Shown in pieces: positions 4,853 through 5,213 of a stretch of 5,213 nt of DNA. The translations under genes were made by a program, and so were the position numbers. The notes under the pieces are model-generated. The model saw only the letters and a program-made list of their open reading frames with translations. It did not search any database and was not told where the DNA came from. The stretch lies in assembly GCA_029261675.1 (NCBI GenBank), contig JAJDBA010000242.1:1-5213 (forward strand). The letters are read 5' to 3'. The DNA comes from Nitrospinaceae bacterium (GTDB taxonomy: Bacteria > Nitrospinota > Nitrospinia > Nitrospinales > VA-1). Position 1 is the first letter of the stretch. Every line of letters begins with the position of its first letter.

Positions 4853-5213
4853 TCACTCATCGACGGATGTCATTAGGGCTCGCACGGATAACTCAAGACC
4901 CTTCTCCTTGAATTTTATTTTCCAATCATCAACCTTAGACATAACCCTGCGGTCCACGAGTTGTGTTTCGGTAATATCCAGAGTGACTCGCTTCCCATCA
5001 TCAAAGAAACGTTGAAGTTGTTTTCGTAGAGGAATCCACGAACTAAAAATGATAGAACCTCGTAAAAAGATCGTTACCGACTGATCCCTCTCAGGAATGA
5101 TCTTGGCATTCAAACGGAAGATAGAACCCCCGCGAATAAAGTGGATGACAATTCGGACTGCAATTCCAATCGCCAGTCCTTTCAAAAGATCCGTAGCCAG
5201 CACACCCAATATG
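4853..5213 (-). CDS. SulP-family anion transporter, C-terminal STAS end (5' part outside window)
   Basis: About 120 residues of the C-terminus of a SulP (SLC26-type) inner-membrane transporter are present. The frame stays open past base 5209: the codon there is TTG, preceded by ATA with no stop, and the sequence ILGVLATDLLKGLAIGIAVR is the last membrane helix of a SulP transporter. The gene therefore begins beyond the right edge, and TTG is not its start. Counting from that TTG, a linker (about 26-44) leads to the STAS domain (about 45-118): VTIFLRGSIIFSSW, then RVTLDITETQLVDRRVM in the position of the anti-sigma-antagonist-like signalling loop. STAS domains of SulP proteins take part in folding, regulation and partner binding. 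The transported ion (sulfate, bicarbonate or other) cannot be told from this end. The gene runs toward the receptor gene with a 47-base gap. Confidence 0.88.
   Translation of the reverse strand, partial: ILGVLATDLLKGLAIGIAVRIVIHFIRGGSIFRLNAKIIPERDQSVTIFLRGSIIFSSWIPLRKQLQRFFDDGKRVTLDITETQLVDRRVMSKVDDWKIKFKEKGLELSVRALMTSVDE

Noticed and set aside
5207..5209. TTG as the start codon of the STAS-domain protein
   Set aside because: The frame continues upstream to the window edge and the sequence around TTG is a transporter membrane helix, so the true start lies outside.
1..5213. CRISPR array, insertion sequence, toxin-antitoxin or restriction genes
   Set aside because: No regularly spaced repeats, transposase-like frames or recognisable defence proteins were found on either strand.

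Overview
The window is AT-rich (about 40% GC by eye) bacterial DNA. It appears to come from a Gram-negative organism, because it carries an exported amidohydrolase with a Sec signal peptide and a receptor with a large periplasmic sensor domain. The mix of gene families (SUMF/FGE-like protein, short stand-alone cyclic-nucleotide-binding protein, SulP transporter, chemoreceptor-like sensor) suits environmental Nitrospinota or Desulfobacterota-type lineages. That placement is only an impression; nothing in the window fixes the taxon.

Layout, left to right: (1) the C-terminal end of a SUMF1/FGE-sulfatase-fold protein, running in from the left edge (+). (2) A complete, exported amidohydrolase with an unusual histidine-rich insert, 457-1707 (+). 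(3) A 403-base stretch without an intact gene. It holds a broken fragment about 89% identical to part of the receptor gene at 3606, then a plausible sigma70 promoter with a hairpin at the expected transcript start. (4) A 62-residue protein of unknown function, 2111-2299 (+). (5) A 45-base stretch on the minus strand that matches the 3' part of a tRNA-Lys(CUU), from the anticodon loop through the T arm and acceptor strand. It has no 5' half, so it is a candidate displaced integrase attachment site. (6) A stand-alone cyclic-nucleotide-binding domain protein, 2538-3104 (-), whose end is spanned by an inverted repeat. (7) About 500 bases with no recognisable gene. (8) A membrane receptor with a bimodular helical sensor domain and a HAMP domain but no output domain, 3606-4805 (+). 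(9) A short convergent gap holding an intrinsic terminator that best serves the minus-strand gene. (10) The C-terminal STAS end of a SulP-type transporter, which runs off the right edge (-).

The genes do not form one operon: strands alternate and most gaps exceed 100 bases. No metabolic or defence system is evident. The window reads as a patchwork of single-gene units with signs of rearrangement, namely a tRNA 3'-end remnant and a degraded receptor paralogue. If the tRNA remnant is a true attachment site, geometry predicts that the inserted element lies to its right, with the intact tRNA-Lys gene further right on the minus strand. No integrase or transposase is visible here. The most distinctive items are the tRNA remnant, the receptor without an output domain and its broken relative, and the His-rich loop together with a Glu in place of the usual Asp in the amidohydrolase.
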